The notes: generated by a model not told the origin, from the letters alone. A DNA stretch of 64,000 bases from Chromobacterium sp. IIBBL 290-4 (GCF_024207115.1 NZ_CP100128.1:1674001-1738000); one strand, 5' to 3'. Shown: positions 51,228 to 60,181, numbered from the stretch's first letter. Numbers and translations: made by a program.

Positions 51228-52499
51228 ATGAACGCACCTCATACCTCCCGCCCTTGGCAGACCCTGGCGCTGGCGCTTTGCGGCGGCGCGCTGGGCGCTT
51301 TGCTGGTGTCCGGCTTCCAGGGCCTGCTGCATGCGCTGGAATGGCTGATGGCCGGCCGCAGCGGCAGCCTGGTCGATATCGCCCGCCAGTTGCCGCCCTG
51401 GCAGCGGGCCTTGGCCCCGGCGCTGGGCGGCCTGTTGGCCGGTGTGATCTTGGAGCAGGGCCGCAAGTGGCTGAGCGGCGCGCGCGCCGGCGACTATCTG
51501 GAAGCGGTGCGGGTGGGCGACGGCTATCTCAGCCTGCGCCGCACGCTGCTGAACAGCCTGTCCTCGCTGAGCACGGTGGCCAGCGGCGGCTCCATCGGCC
51601 GCGAAGGCGCGATGGTGGCGCTATCCGCCCTGGGCGGCTCGCTGCTGACCCGGCTGGCGCCGATGAGCCTGCCGCGCCGCCGTTTGCTGACCGCCTGCGG
51701 CATCGCCGCCGGCTGGGCCGCCGCCTATCACGCTCCCCTGTCCGCCATCGCCTTCGTCTGCGAGGTGGTGTGGCGCCGGCTGGCCTGGCGCGCGCTGCCG
51801 GCCTTGTCGCTGTCCGCGCTGGCCGCCAGCTTGACGGTGGGCCATCTGTTCGGCCTGGCGCCCTTGTACCAGCCCGCGCCGCTGCCGGCGCCGGACAGGC
51901 TGGCGCTGGCCGGTTATTGCCTGTTGGCGGTGTTGCTCGGCGCGGGCGCGCCCTTGTTTCTCATCGCGATGGAGCAAGGGCGCAGCCTGATGAGCCGGCT
52001 GCCGGTCCGCTTGCCGCTGCGCATGGCGCTGGGCGGCGCGATCGTGGGGGGGTTGGCCTGGTTCTGGCCGCAGATGTGGGGCAATGGCTACAGCACGGTT
52101 TCCTGGCTGCTGGTCAACAATGCGGCGTGGCAGCTGGTGTTGACGCTGCTGGTGTGCAAACTGGCGGCGACCGCCGCCACCAGCGGCTCCGGCGCGGTGG
52201 GCGGCATTTTCACGCCGATGTTGTTCGCCGGCGCGGCGGGCGGCGCCTTGGCGGGGCAATTGCTGAATCTGTTGCTGCCGGGATGGCTGCCGCCGGGCGG
52301 CGCGGTGCTGGTGGGCATGGCGGCGTTTCTGGCCGCGACGGCGCAGGCGCCGGTGTTGGCTGTGCTGATGCTGATGGAGCTGACGGGCGCTTACCGGATG
52401 CTGCTGCCGGTGGTCCTGGCCGCGCTGCTGGCGGCGAGAATCGCCCGCCGCCTGGGCGGACGGGCCTTGTATCGCGACGAGGACGAAATCAGGCGCTAG
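51228..52499 (+). CDS. ClC-family chloride channel or H+/Cl- antiporter
   Basis: The 423-residue protein has 10-12 hydrophobic helices. VASGGSIGREGAMVALSALG contains the GREGx loop with the gating glutamate, CGIAAGWAAAYHAPLSAI matches the family's GxAAAFxAPL segment, and SGSGAVGGIFTPML is the GGxFxP loop. There is no C-terminal CBS domain. The ATG at 51228 and a GTG at 51183 are both possible; the ATG gives the usual N terminus. Its end overlaps the convergent acetyltransferase gene by 11 bases. Confidence 0.88.
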   Translation: MNAPHTSRPWQTLALALCGGALGALLVSGFQGLLHALEWLMAGRSGSLVDIARQLPPWQRALAPALGGLLAGVILEQGRKWLSGARAGDYLEAVRVGDGYLSLRRTLLNSLSSLSTVASGGSIGREGAMVALSALGGSLLTRLAPMSLPRRRLLTACGIAAGWAAAYHAPLSAIAFVCEVVWRRLAWRALPALSLSALAASLTVGHLFGLAPLYQPAPLPAPDRLALAGYCLLAVLLGAGAPLFLIAMEQGRSLMSRLPVRLPLRMALGGAIVGGLAWFWPQMWGNGYSTVSWLLVNNAAWQLVLTLLVCKLAATAATSGSGAVGGIFTPMLFAGAAGGALAGQLLNLLLPGWLPPGGAVLVGMAAFLAATAQAPVLAVLMLMELTGAYRMLLPVVLAALLAARIARRLGGRALYRDEDEIRR

Positions 52500-53007
52500 G
52501 GCCGGCGCTGCTGTCGTCGATGAAGCGCTGCAGATAGACCAGGTCCAGCCAGCGGCCGAATTTGAAGCCTACCTGCGGCAGGCGGCCTACCTGGACGAAG
52601 CCCAGCTTCTCGTGGAAGCGGATCGAGCCTTCGTTGTCGGCGTCCACCGCGCCCAGCATGGTGTGTTTGCCCAGCGCCTGGGCGCGCGGGAACAGCGCTT
52701 GCACCAAGGCGGTGCCTATGCCCTTGCCGCGGGCGTCCGCGGTCAGGTGCACGCTGTGCTCCACGGTGAAGCGGTAGCCGGGGCGGGCGCGGAAATCGCC
52801 GAAGCTGGAAAAGCCCAGCGGGCGGCCGTCTTCTTCTTCGGCCAGCAGCACCGGGTAGCCGGCGGCGGCGCGGTCCTGGAACCACACCGCGAACTCGCCC
52901 GGCGTCAGCGGATCGTCGTTGTAGACGGCGGTGGTGGTCGCGATCACTTCGTTGTAGATGTCGAGTATCGCGGCCAGGTCTTCTAAATTGGCTTCACGAA
53001 TCTGCAT
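52489..53007 (-). CDS. GNAT acetyltransferase, phosphinothricin-type (Pat-like)
   Basis: The 172-residue protein begins MQIREANLEDLAAILDIYNE and has TAVYNDDPLTPGEFAVWFQDR, RFTVEHSVHLTADARGKGIG (the acetyl-CoA loop) and FHEKLGFVQVGRLPQVGFKFGRWLDL (core GFVQVGRLPQVGFKFGRW). This is the phosphinothricin/methionine-sulfone acetyltransferase subfamily. It would acetylate glutamine-synthetase inhibitors or related amino acid analogues. Confidence 0.82.
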   Translation of the reverse strand: MQIREANLEDLAAILDIYNEVIATTTAVYNDDPLTPGEFAVWFQDRAAAGYPVLLAEEEDGRPLGFSSFGDFRARPGYRFTVEHSVHLTADARGKGIGTALVQALFPRAQALGKHTMLGAVDADNEGSIRFHEKLGFVQVGRLPQVGFKFGRWLDLVYLQRFIDDSSAGPSA

Positions 53008-53069
53008 GATCTGTCCTTGCTTGAGGTCGTTGGGGCCTTGGCCAGGCCACTGCAATTAACGTGCCAGTT

Positions 53070-53963
53070 TTAACTGGTCGTCGAAGGTTTCTTGCGCGGA
53101 CTGCGCTTTTTGCGCTGCGGCGCGGGCGTTTCCACTTCCGCCGCAGCCGTTTCGCTAAGCGGCGGCGTCTCGGCGGCATGGGCGTCCGCCTCGTGCTTCA
53201 GCCGAATCTCGCTGTGCAGCTTGGAGCCGTTGCGGCTCTCCTGCACCGTCAGGAAATCCAGTTTTTTCACCATTTGCGACAAGCGGCCATGGCCCCAGTT
53301 GCGCGGGTCGAAAGAGGGGTCGTTCTTGGCCAGGTAGGAGCCGACGGCCGACAGCTCGGCCCAGCCGCTGTCGCGCGCCACCGCCTCGATGGCGGAGGTG
53401 AACATGTCTTGCAGCGGATGGCGTTCCTTGGCCGGCGCCGGTTTGGCGCGGGCGCGGGAGGCGCGGGTCTTGGGTTTGTCGGCGGCGGGCTCCGGCTTGG
53501 GTTTGGCTGGCGGCGCCGGGCGCAGGATCTCGGTGAAGACGAATTTGTCGCAAGCGGCGATGAAGGGCCGCGGCGTTTTGGACTGTTCGCCCAGGCCGAT
53601 CACCGTCAGCCCGCCTTCGCGCAGCCGCGTGGCCAGCCGGGTGAAATCGCTGTCGGACGACACCAGGCAGAAACCGTCGAAATTGCCGGTATACAGCAGG
53701 TCCATCGCGTCGATGATCAGCGCCGAATCGGTCGAGTTCTTGCCCTTGGTGTAGGCGAACTGCTGGATGGGCGAAATGGCGTACTGGTGCAGCACTTCTT
53801 TCCAGCCCTTGAGCTGGGTGGTGGTCCAATCGCCGTAGGCGCGCTTGACGATGGCGGTGCCGTATTTGGCCACTTCGGCCAGGAGCTCGGCGATCAGCGA
53901 CGACTGGGCGTTGTCTGCGTCTATCAGCACCGCCAGTTTGCGGTTTTCCATTGCTTCTTTCAT
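53070..53963 (-). CDS. NYN-domain protein with C-terminal LOTUS/OST-HTH-like domain
   Basis: The 297-residue protein has a PIN-like NYN ribonuclease domain (residues about 8-150): LAVLIDADNAQ, AYTKGKNSTDSALIIDAMDLL (core) and LVSSDSDFTRLATRLRE with the conserved aspartates. After a basic proline-rich linker comes SAIEAVARDSGWAELSAVGSYL...FDPRNWGHGRLSQMVKKL, an OST-HTH pattern. A basic tail follows. It should bind and perhaps cleave RNA. Confidence 0.88.
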   Translation of the reverse strand: MKEAMENRKLAVLIDADNAQSSLIAELLAEVAKYGTAIVKRAYGDWTTTQLKGWKEVLHQYAISPIQQFAYTKGKNSTDSALIIDAMDLLYTGNFDGFCLVSSDSDFTRLATRLREGGLTVIGLGEQSKTPRPFIAACDKFVFTEILRPAPPAKPKPEPAADKPKTRASRARAKPAPAKERHPLQDMFTSAIEAVARDSGWAELSAVGSYLAKNDPSFDPRNWGHGRLSQMVKKLDFLTVQESRNGSKLHSEIRLKHEADAHAAETPPLSETAAAEVETPAPQRKKRSPRKKPSTTS

Positions 53964-54004
53964 GAATGGCGATGCCCCATGCTATGCCGGGGCTTCCATC
54001 GCTG

Positions 54005-54814
54005 TCAAAAGGGCGGCTGCGGAGTGAGGCGGCGCGCGGTCTGCATCGCCTTCTCGACGATGCGGTCGATCTCGCCGTTGCGCCTCATCGCGGACAGCGC
54101 GCGATTCAGTTGTTCGATGAAGTCCTGCTTGTACGGAAATCGGCCGGCGTCGCGGTCGGTGAAGCCGACATAGCCTTGCTCCTCCGATATCGCCGCGCCC
54201 TCCATCAATTGGCCGGTCTGGTAGAGCTTTTGCTGGCGCAGCCGCTCCAGCTCCAGTTGAATGGCCAGCCTGTCGTTGAGATAGCAGTCCAGGTGGCCGC
54301 GTATCACTTTCAGCAGATTGGTGCGGGCATCGGCGGCCTCCTCCAGGGGAATATCGCCTTGTTTGACCAGGCTCCAAAACGCCTCGCCGCCGGGGCGGAA
54401 GCCGGCGTTATTGCCGAAGCGCAGGCCGCGGTAATCGTCCGGCCAGGCGGGGCGAGGCTTGGCCATCCGCTCCGCTCGGCAAAATACCACCACTTGTTCG
54501 GTCAGCAGCGGCACCGAATAAGGGCGGATATAGGGCCGGTCCTGCGGTCGGTAATAGGGCGGCGACAAGGCCAGCGCCTGGCCGGATTCCAGCTCCGCCA
54601 GCCCGCGTTTCCAGGGCACCGGCTTCAGCTCGATGCGGTAGTCGCGCAGCTTGCCGGAGGCGGCGCGCAGGATGTCGTTGTACACGCCTTCCGCTTGGCC
54701 GGATGCTTCGTAGGAATAGGGCGGATAGCCGTTGTCGGTCAGGATGGTGACCGTTTTCGGCGGCGCGGCGAAGCAAGCGGCCGGCATGAGCAAGGACAAC
54801 AGGATGGATCGCAT
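54005..54814 (-). CDS. Periplasmic solute-binding protein (amino-acid type), orphan
   Basis: The 269-residue protein has a signal peptide (MRSILLSLLMPAACFA) and a type-2 solute-binding fold. TVTILTDNGYPPYSYEASG stands at the N terminus, then GVYNDILRAASGK, a middle DCYLNDRLAIQLELERL and a C-terminal FIEQLNRALSAMRRNGEIDRIVEKA (core). No permease or ATPase gene is nearby. The closest relative in the window by layout is the protein at 61971. Confidence 0.82.
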   Translation of the reverse strand: MRSILLSLLMPAACFAAPPKTVTILTDNGYPPYSYEASGQAEGVYNDILRAASGKLRDYRIELKPVPWKRGLAELESGQALALSPPYYRPQDRPYIRPYSVPLLTEQVVVFCRAERMAKPRPAWPDDYRGLRFGNNAGFRPGGEAFWSLVKQGDIPLEEAADARTNLLKVIRGHLDCYLNDRLAIQLELERLRQQKLYQTGQLMEGAAISEEQGYVGFTDRDAGRFPYKQDFIEQLNRALSAMRRNGEIDRIVEKAMQTARRLTPQPPF

Positions 54815-54922
54815 GGGCGCGGAGGAGGCGAAGCAATAAACCCTTTATAGCCTTTGCTGGCTTAAGGCATATGGCATGGCTTTTGCGTTAGCCGAAACAG
54901 GGCATGCAGAGAGGGAGCGGCG

Positions 54923-55132
54923 ATGACTGCGACAGCGAAAACCAGCGATATGGTGGTGTTCAATTACCGGCGGCCGGTGCGGGCGCGGCGGGTTGTGTTG
55001 AGCGGCGGAACGGGGTTGTGGCTGGTGGAGATGCTGGATCGCGCCTGCCAGCTATGGGTGTGGCAAGACGAATGGCAGGCGGCCGACGCCGCGCTGGAAC
55101 GCGCGCGCCGGCTCAGCCTGATGCTGGACTGA
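54923..55132 (+). CDS. Small hypothetical protein
   Basis: The 69-residue, tryptophan-containing protein (MTATAKTSDMVVFNYRRPV... ending RARRLSLMLD) belongs to no family I know. GAGGGAG before the ATG supports translation. It is divergent from the solute-binding gene and convergent with the DUF2059 gene, whose stop directly abuts its own. Confidence 0.5.
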   Translation: MTATAKTSDMVVFNYRRPVRARRVVLSGGTGLWLVEMLDRACQLWVWQDEWQAADAALERARRLSLMLD

Positions 55133-55675
55133 TTACTTCTTGGCGATGGTCTTGCCGTAAGTTTCCGCCGCGGACTGCATTTTCGGCAGCAGCGACTTCT
55201 CCGCCGTCTTCAGCGTTTCGCCGGCGATGCCGTTGACGATCTGCGGCTGCAGCTTCAGCATTTTCTGACCCGGCGCGCTCTTGTAGAACGCGTTGATCTG
55301 CTTCAACTCATCGGCGCTGAACTGGGCGCTGAAGTTCTTGACCACAGTCTGTTCGAACTGGGTCTTGACCGCGGCGGAACCGAAGTAGTCGGTCGCCAGT
55401 TTGTGGATGCCGTCGCCATAGCCTTTCAGGCCGGCTTGCGCCTTTTTCTGCTGGGCGTCGGACAGCTTGATCTTGTTCTTGAGGAAGTATTCCTGCAGCA
55501 GCGGCAGCGCGCTGGCGGTGGTGCGCTGCGCCAGATCGGGCAACATATTGTCCAGATTCAGCGTGGCGGCCAGCTCTTTGGCGGCGGTTTCCTGGGCGGC
55601 GTCGGCATGGGCCAGCAGCGGCAGGGACAGCAACAGGGCGGCAACGCCAGCCTTGAGCGCGCGGGAAGCGAACAT
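55133..55675 (-). CDS. DUF2059-domain periplasmic protein
   Basis: The 180-residue protein has a signal peptide (MFASRALKAGVAALLLSLPLLAHA) and a helical body. The conserved segment is FSADELKQINAFYKSAPGQKMLKLQP (core ELKQINAFYKSAPGQKML), the DUF2059 hallmark. Function unknown; such proteins are periplasmic. Confidence 0.85.
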   Translation of the reverse strand: MFASRALKAGVAALLLSLPLLAHADAAQETAAKELAATLNLDNMLPDLAQRTTASALPLLQEYFLKNKIKLSDAQQKKAQAGLKGYGDGIHKLATDYFGSAAVKTQFEQTVVKNFSAQFSADELKQINAFYKSAPGQKMLKLQPQIVNGIAGETLKTAEKSLLPKMQSAAETYGKTIAKK

Positions 55676-55759
55676 GGCAAATCCTTTGATCTGATGAAAG
55701 ATGTCGGACCGGCAGTGTGACACCCTGCGGGCCTCAGGTCAAAGCGGCGAAATGCCGGG

Positions 55760-56695
55760 TCAGCGTTTGGGGATGGGGGGCAGCGCGCTCAGCCAGCCTT
55801 GGTATTGCGCCAGATTGTAGCGGTTCACCAGCGAGACCGGCACTTTGATCAGGCGCTCGGTCGGCTGGCGCAATTGCAGCTTCTGGCCCAGCAGCACCGC
55901 TTCGCGGCCGATCAGATAGGGCGATTGGCTGGCCGAGGCGATGATGCGGCCGGGACGGCGCAAGGCGCGTTCGATATCGGGCGAGCCGTCCACGGCGCCG
56001 ATCAGCAAATGGCCATGCGTTTGCGCGTCCAATGCTTTTTCCGAGCCCAGCGCCTGGCGGTCATTGGTGGCGAACAAGGCGTCGATGGCGGGGTAGCGCG
56101 CCAAATCCTGTTGCATCGCCCTTTGGCCGCCCAGGCTGGAGCCCAAGCCATTGCCGCCGTCCAGCGCGTGCATCTTGGGAAAGGCGGCCAGCGCGGCGCG
56201 GCAGCCGGCGATGCGGTCGCTGACCGAGGACACCGGCGGGCCGCCCTGTATCAGCAAATTGCCCTTGCCGCCCAATTGCTCGGCCAAATAGCGGCAGGTG
56301 ATTTCACCCGCCTGGCGGTTGTCCGACTTCACCGTGCCGTCCACGCCCGGCGCGTCGACATCCACCGCCACTACGGTGATGCCGGCTTCGCGGGCGCGCT
56401 GAACTTCCGGCGCGATGGCCTGGCTGTCCACGGCGCCGAGCAGGATCAGGTCGACCTTCTGGGCAATCAACTGGCGCATCTGCTGTTGCTGCAGCGGCAG
56501 GGTGAAATTGGCGGACAGCGAGGTGATCTGCGCCGAGGGGTTGAGATGATGCGCCGCCTGTATCGCGCCGCGAACCAGCGCTTGATAGAAGGGATTGTCC
56601 AGCGCGCCCACCGAAATGCCGATGCGGGACGGCGCGGCCCAGCTGGGGGCGGCGCTAAACAAAAACAGGATGGGCAACAGGCGTAGCGAAAACAT
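55760..56695 (-). CDS. Periplasmic sugar-binding protein (RbsB-like), orphan
   Basis: The 311-residue protein has a signal peptide (ending SAAPSWA) and the type-1 periplasmic fold. It shows IGISVGALDNPFYQALVRGA, LILLGAVDSQAIAPEVQRA, VAVDVDAPGVDGTVKSDNRQAG (core) and LFATNDRQALGSEKAL. It would bind a sugar or a related small molecule. No transporter, kinase or sensor gene adjoins it. Confidence 0.85.
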   Translation of the reverse strand: MFSLRLLPILFLFSAAPSWAAPSRIGISVGALDNPFYQALVRGAIQAAHHLNPSAQITSLSANFTLPLQQQQMRQLIAQKVDLILLGAVDSQAIAPEVQRAREAGITVVAVDVDAPGVDGTVKSDNRQAGEITCRYLAEQLGGKGNLLIQGGPPVSSVSDRIAGCRAALAAFPKMHALDGGNGLGSSLGGQRAMQQDLARYPAIDALFATNDRQALGSEKALDAQTHGHLLIGAVDGSPDIERALRRPGRIIASASQSPYLIGREAVLLGQKLQLRQPTERLIKVPVSLVNRYNLAQYQGWLSALPPIPKR

Positions 56696-56749
56696 GGCGG
56701 ACTCGAAGACAAGATGCTTCAGTCTAGACCATCCCGTCTGGCTTGGGAT

Positions 56750-57322
56750 TCAGGCGGCGGGCTCCAGCCGGGCGGCTGCGCGAATGGCCAGTTGCGCCAG
56801 CAGCGGCCAGCCTTCTTCCCAATGGCGGTGGCCGGAGTCGATATTGATATGGCCGGCGTGTTGCAGCCAGGTAATCGGCGTTTGCCAATAGCCGGCCATC
56901 CGCGCGGCGCGGGCGGTTTTGCAGAAGGGATCGTTGCTGCTGGCCACCACGCGGGCGGGAAAGGGCAGCGGCTGGCGCGGCAGCGGCGCGAAATTCATCA
57001 GCTCGGCCGGCGCGAAGGGGCGCTCGACATCGGCCGGCGCCACCAATAGCGCGCCGGCGATCTTGTCCGCTTGGCGGGCCGCATAGTGGGCCACCGCGAC
57101 GCAGCCCAGGCTGTGGGCGATCACCAGCGCCGGCTTGCTGCAGCGGGTGAGGGCGACATCCAGGCCGTCCAGCCAGTCTTCCAGCTGCGGCCGCGCCCAG
57201 TCGGCGTTATCCACCCGGTGCGCGCCCAGGCGGCGTTGCCAGTGGCTTTGCCAGTGCAAAGGGCCGGAATTGTTCCAGCCAGGCTGGATGATCAGGTCGA
57301 ACGATGACAGGGCGGCGAGCAT
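56750..57322 (-). CDS. RBBP9/YdeN-type serine hydrolase
   Basis: The 190-residue alpha/beta hydrolase has the family's start IIQPGWNNSGPLHWQSHW, the nucleophile elbow VIAHSLGCVAVAHYA, the acid in VASSNDPFCKTARA and the histidine in LQHAGHINIDSGHRHWEEG (core GHINIDSGH). Substrate unknown. Confidence 0.9.
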   Translation of the reverse strand: MLAALSSFDLIIQPGWNNSGPLHWQSHWQRRLGAHRVDNADWARPQLEDWLDGLDVALTRCSKPALVIAHSLGCVAVAHYAARQADKIAGALLVAPADVERPFAPAELMNFAPLPRQPLPFPARVVASSNDPFCKTARAARMAGYWQTPITWLQHAGHINIDSGHRHWEEGWPLLAQLAIRAAARLEPAA

Positions 57323-57430
57323 GTCGGGTTTTCCGTTATCGGGATGCTCGACTGTATCCTGCTAGTAATGGCATGAAAAATAATAAGAAATTGTTTTTTT
57401 ATTATCTTGAGGAATAAGTTGGGCGGCGGA

Positions 57431-57925
57431 TCACGCCGCCCACTCGCGCCAAGTCAGCCAGAGGCGCAGGTCGAACTCCAGTTGATGGTAGTCCGCCAGC
57501 ATGTGGCAGCAGAGCTGATAGAAGGCCTTGTCGTGGTCGCGTTCTTTCAGGTGAGCCAGCTCATGCACCGCGATCATCTGCAGGAAGGGGAGCGGCAGCT
57601 CGCGGAACAGCGAGGCGATGCGGATTTCGTTTTTGCTTTTCAGGCGTCCGCCCTGCACCCGGGAGACGGAGGTATTGGTGCCCAGCGTGCCCTTGAGCGG
57701 GTGCTGCTTGTTGTCGAACAACACCTTGGCCGGCAGCGGCGCGTGTTTCATATGGCGTTGTTTGAGATCGGCGATGAATTCGTACAGCGCTTTGTCGGTC
57801 TGGATATCGTGGCGCGGCGGATACTTGCGCTGCAGCCAGTCGCCCAGTTCGCCGGAGGCGATCAGGGTGCGGACTTGCGCCAGCAGCGGCGCGGGGTAAT
57901 GGGACAGATATTTCAGCTCGGACAT
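57431..57925 (-). CDS. YgjP-like metallopeptidase
   Basis: The 164-residue protein has QMIAVHELAHLKERDHDKAFYQ, an HExxH zinc site with a third His seven residues later (HELAHLKERDH), as in the YgjP/WLM-type family. A C-terminal FDLRLWLTWREW follows. No signal peptide; likely cytoplasmic. Confidence 0.85.
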   Translation of the reverse strand: MSELKYLSHYPAPLLAQVRTLIASGELGDWLQRKYPPRHDIQTDKALYEFIADLKQRHMKHAPLPAKVLFDNKQHPLKGTLGTNTSVSRVQGGRLKSKNEIRIASLFRELPLPFLQMIAVHELAHLKERDHDKAFYQLCCHMLADYHQLEFDLRLWLTWREWAA

Positions 57926-57979
57926 GGGCGCATTGTACGCGCTAGCCGATGCGAGGTGTTGCCGCGTCCGCGAGGCGGC

Positions 57980-58510
57980 TCAAGACGTCAGCGCCGCGGG
58001 GTCGTCCCATTGGAAGCATAGCGCGGGCTGAGGGTTGCCGGCCGGGGTGAGGGTGTCCTTCTGTTCCGTCACCGTCCCGCCCAACGCTTGGTAAAAGCGG
58101 CAGGCCGATTGATTGGCGGCGAAGGTCCAGAGAAACAGAGGGCGGCCCGGGGCGATGCGCAGGCATTCCGCCGCCGCCGCGGCCAGCAGCAGGCGACCGA
58201 TGCCGTGGCCTTTAAACTCCGGCAGCACATGCAGATTGTCTAGATAGACGCCGCGAGCGGGCTCCGTGTCTGGCAACAGGCAGGCGAAGCCGGCGGGCCT
58301 GCCCGCCAGGTAAGCGATGCGCGTCCAGGAAGACGCATGCTGCGCCAGGCGGTCTTTCCACATGGCCAGTCGCTCGCCGGGCGCGATCTCGTCCAGATAG
58401 GCGTCCGGCAAGATGCCGCGATAGGCGCTTTGCCAGCTGGCGACATGAAGACTGGCCAGCAGGTCGGCATCTTGAGGCGTGGGCATGCGCAGCGAGATGA
58501 TGGGATCCAT
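57980..58510 (-). CDS. GNAT-family N-acetyltransferase
   Basis: The 176-residue protein begins with SLRMPTPQDADLLASLHVASWQSAYRGIL (core LASLHVASWQSAYRGIL), common to RimI-like GNATs, and has YLDNLHVLPEFKGHGIGRLLL for acetyl-CoA and ANQSACRFYQALGG near the end. A parS-like site lies 17 bases upstream of its ATG. Substrate unknown. Confidence 0.85.
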   Translation of the reverse strand: MDPIISLRMPTPQDADLLASLHVASWQSAYRGILPDAYLDEIAPGERLAMWKDRLAQHASSWTRIAYLAGRPAGFACLLPDTEPARGVYLDNLHVLPEFKGHGIGRLLLAAAAAECLRIAPGRPLFLWTFAANQSACRFYQALGGTVTEQKDTLTPAGNPQPALCFQWDDPAALTS

Positions 58511-58526
58511 GCTGATTCTCGGTTTG

Positions 58527-58540
58527 GTTTCACGTGGAAC
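58527..58540. promoter_or_regulatory. parS-like site 7 (one mismatch)
   Basis: GTTTCACGTGGAAC in the 5' leader of the GNAT gene that ends at 58510. Confidence 0.65.
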
Positions 58541-58652
58541 AGACGCGCATCCGGCCTTGATCGGATTTTTATATGGACGGCTGCTCTTTTTGCCGCAATT
58601 TTAGCGCGGTCTTTCTAGCATGGGCCTATTGTCAAACCCAGTCGAGCCGCTT

Positions 58653-58889
58653 ATGTCCGTCCCTGTGCGAACCGCCTTGCGCCGCAGTTGCCGCGAAGCC
58701 TCCGGCGTGGTGATCCTCAGCCGACTGCCGATGCGCGACGCCGGCTGGCAGACTTTGCGCCAGCGCCGCCAGTTGGCGCGCATCCGCGTCAATCATGGCG
58801 GCTTGCCGCTCAGGCTGAATCTTTGGCAGCGGCTGTGCCGCTGGTGCGGCGCTTATTTCAAGCGCAGCGGCGCGATCAAGATGTTTTGA
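58653..58889 (+). CDS. Small basic hypothetical protein
   Basis: The 78-residue, arginine-rich protein (MSVPVRTALRRSCREASGVV...) has no recognised family. Its ribosome-binding site is weak and its 3' end overlaps the convergent yaeQ gene by 37 bases, so it may not be real. Confidence 0.35.
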   Translation: MSVPVRTALRRSCREASGVVILSRLPMRDAGWQTLRQRRQLARIRVNHGGLPLRLNLWQRLCRWCGAYFKRSGAIKMF

Positions 58890-59389
58890 GCGTCATTGGC
58901 CAGCCACAGCTGGCCGTCTTGTATGGTGGCGGTCAGCTGCATGCTGCGTTCGGCGATGGCGGCCAGCGCTTGCAGCGCGTCGAAATCGATGCGGAACACC
59001 GACAGCTTGTCCAGGCGGGCGAGCTTGTTTTCGATCTGGCTCCACCACACTTCGCTGGCGCGGCCGCCGTAGCTGTACAGCGCTACCTGCTCGGAGCGGC
59101 TGCAGGCCTTCTTCAGCCGCTTTTCGTCCGGCTCGCCCAGCTCCACCCACAGTTCGATTTCGTCGGCGTAATTCTTCTGCCACAGTTCCGGCTCGTCGTC
59201 GGCGCTCAGGCCGCGGGTGAAGCTCAGCGTTTCGCTGGCGTGCAGCGCGAAGGCGACGATGCGCAGCATCATCCGCTCCAGCGTTTCGGAAGGGTGTTGG
59301 GCCAGCGTCAGCGAGTGGGTGGCGTAATAACCGCGATCCATGTCGGACAGGGTCAGGTTGGCTTTGTATATGGTGGCGGTCAGGGCCAT
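58853..59389 (-). CDS. yaeQ: YaeQ family protein
   Basis: The 178-residue protein starts MALTATIYKANLTLSDMDRGYY and contains LARHPSETLERMMLRIVAF-like LAQHPSETLERMMLRIVAF, ELWQKNYADEIELWVELGEPDE (core) and YGGRASEVWWSQIENKL. The end is the same as in YaeQ proteins, which have a PD-(D/E)XK-type fold and an unsettled function, with old reports of an RfaH-bypass effect. Confidence 0.92.
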   Translation of the reverse strand: MALTATIYKANLTLSDMDRGYYATHSLTLAQHPSETLERMMLRIVAFALHASETLSFTRGLSADDEPELWQKNYADEIELWVELGEPDEKRLKKACSRSEQVALYSYGGRASEVWWSQIENKLARLDKLSVFRIDFDALQALAAIAERSMQLTATIQDGQLWLANDAQNILIAPLRLK

Positions 59390-59488
59390 GGCGGTCTTCG
59401 GCTAAATTTAAGGCCCGCGCAAATGCGTCGGGCCATGGATGATGACAAACTGCCTGATTTTAAACGTTCGCCGGCGGCGGCGCCATGC

Positions 59489-60181
59489 TCAGGGCGTGGG
59501 CTGGCTGCTGCATTCCAGCTGTTCGCCGCGCCAATTGACGCTGGCGTCGCGGCCTTTGATCCAGAACTCGATGCCCTGTCCCAGATAACGCGCGCCGCTG
59601 CCGCTCAAGCCCTGGTGGACAATCACCAGGGTATTGCCGCGCTCCAGTTTGGCGGTGGCCGGATGGGTGCGGTAGAACGTGGCCAGAATGGTGGCGGATG
59701 GGCCGCCCTTGCACAGATAACGCAGCGGCGTCAGCGACGGCGCCAGATTCCAGGCCGCCTGCAGCTGCGAAATGTGCAGAATGTAGGTGTCGCCCAGGCA
59801 CATGTGCGGGTCTTCGTTCTTCAGGCAGTCCTTCAGATTCTTGACCCAGCGTTTTTGTTCGGAGATCAGTTTGGGATAAGCGTTGCCGCCGGCTTGCTCC
59901 GCCTTGGCCAGGGCTTGGGCGTAGACTTTTTCCAGGCGATTGTCGAGCCGCGTCAGGCCGTCATCCTGGCAGACCATGCTTTCCACCTGGTTGGCCGGCT
60001 GGTCGCAATGAAAGTCGGTGGCGACCGGCGGCAGCGCCGCTGGCGCTTCATCGACGCTTTTGGCGGCATCGGCGGAGGGGCGGCTCGAGCCGTTGGCATG
60101 CAGATGGTCGTTCTTGGAGGCAAAGGCCAGAACGGGCAGCGCGAACAGCAAGCCTATCAGCCGGGAAGCGGCAATGGACAT
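59489..60181 (-). CDS. Periplasmic lysozyme inhibitor, LprI domain fused to MliC domain
   Basis: The 230-residue protein has a signal peptide (MSIAASRLIGLLFALPVLAFA). An LprI/DUF1311-type domain (FHCDQPANQVESMVCQDDGL; LDNRLEKVYAQALAKAEQAG; EQKRWVKNLKDCL) comes next. The C-terminal MliC/PliC domain shows LRYLCKGGPSATILATFY, LVIVHQGLSGSGARYLGQG and EFWIKGRDASVNWRGEQLEC. Both domains are known from inhibitors of host lysozymes. It would protect peptidoglycan in the periplasm. The domain calls rest on pattern memory. Confidence 0.82.
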   Translation of the reverse strand: MSIAASRLIGLLFALPVLAFASKNDHLHANGSSRPSADAAKSVDEAPAALPPVATDFHCDQPANQVESMVCQDDGLTRLDNRLEKVYAQALAKAEQAGGNAYPKLISEQKRWVKNLKDCLKNEDPHMCLGDTYILHISQLQAAWNLAPSLTPLRYLCKGGPSATILATFYRTHPATAKLERGNTLVIVHQGLSGSGARYLGQGIEFWIKGRDASVNWRGEQLECSSQPTP

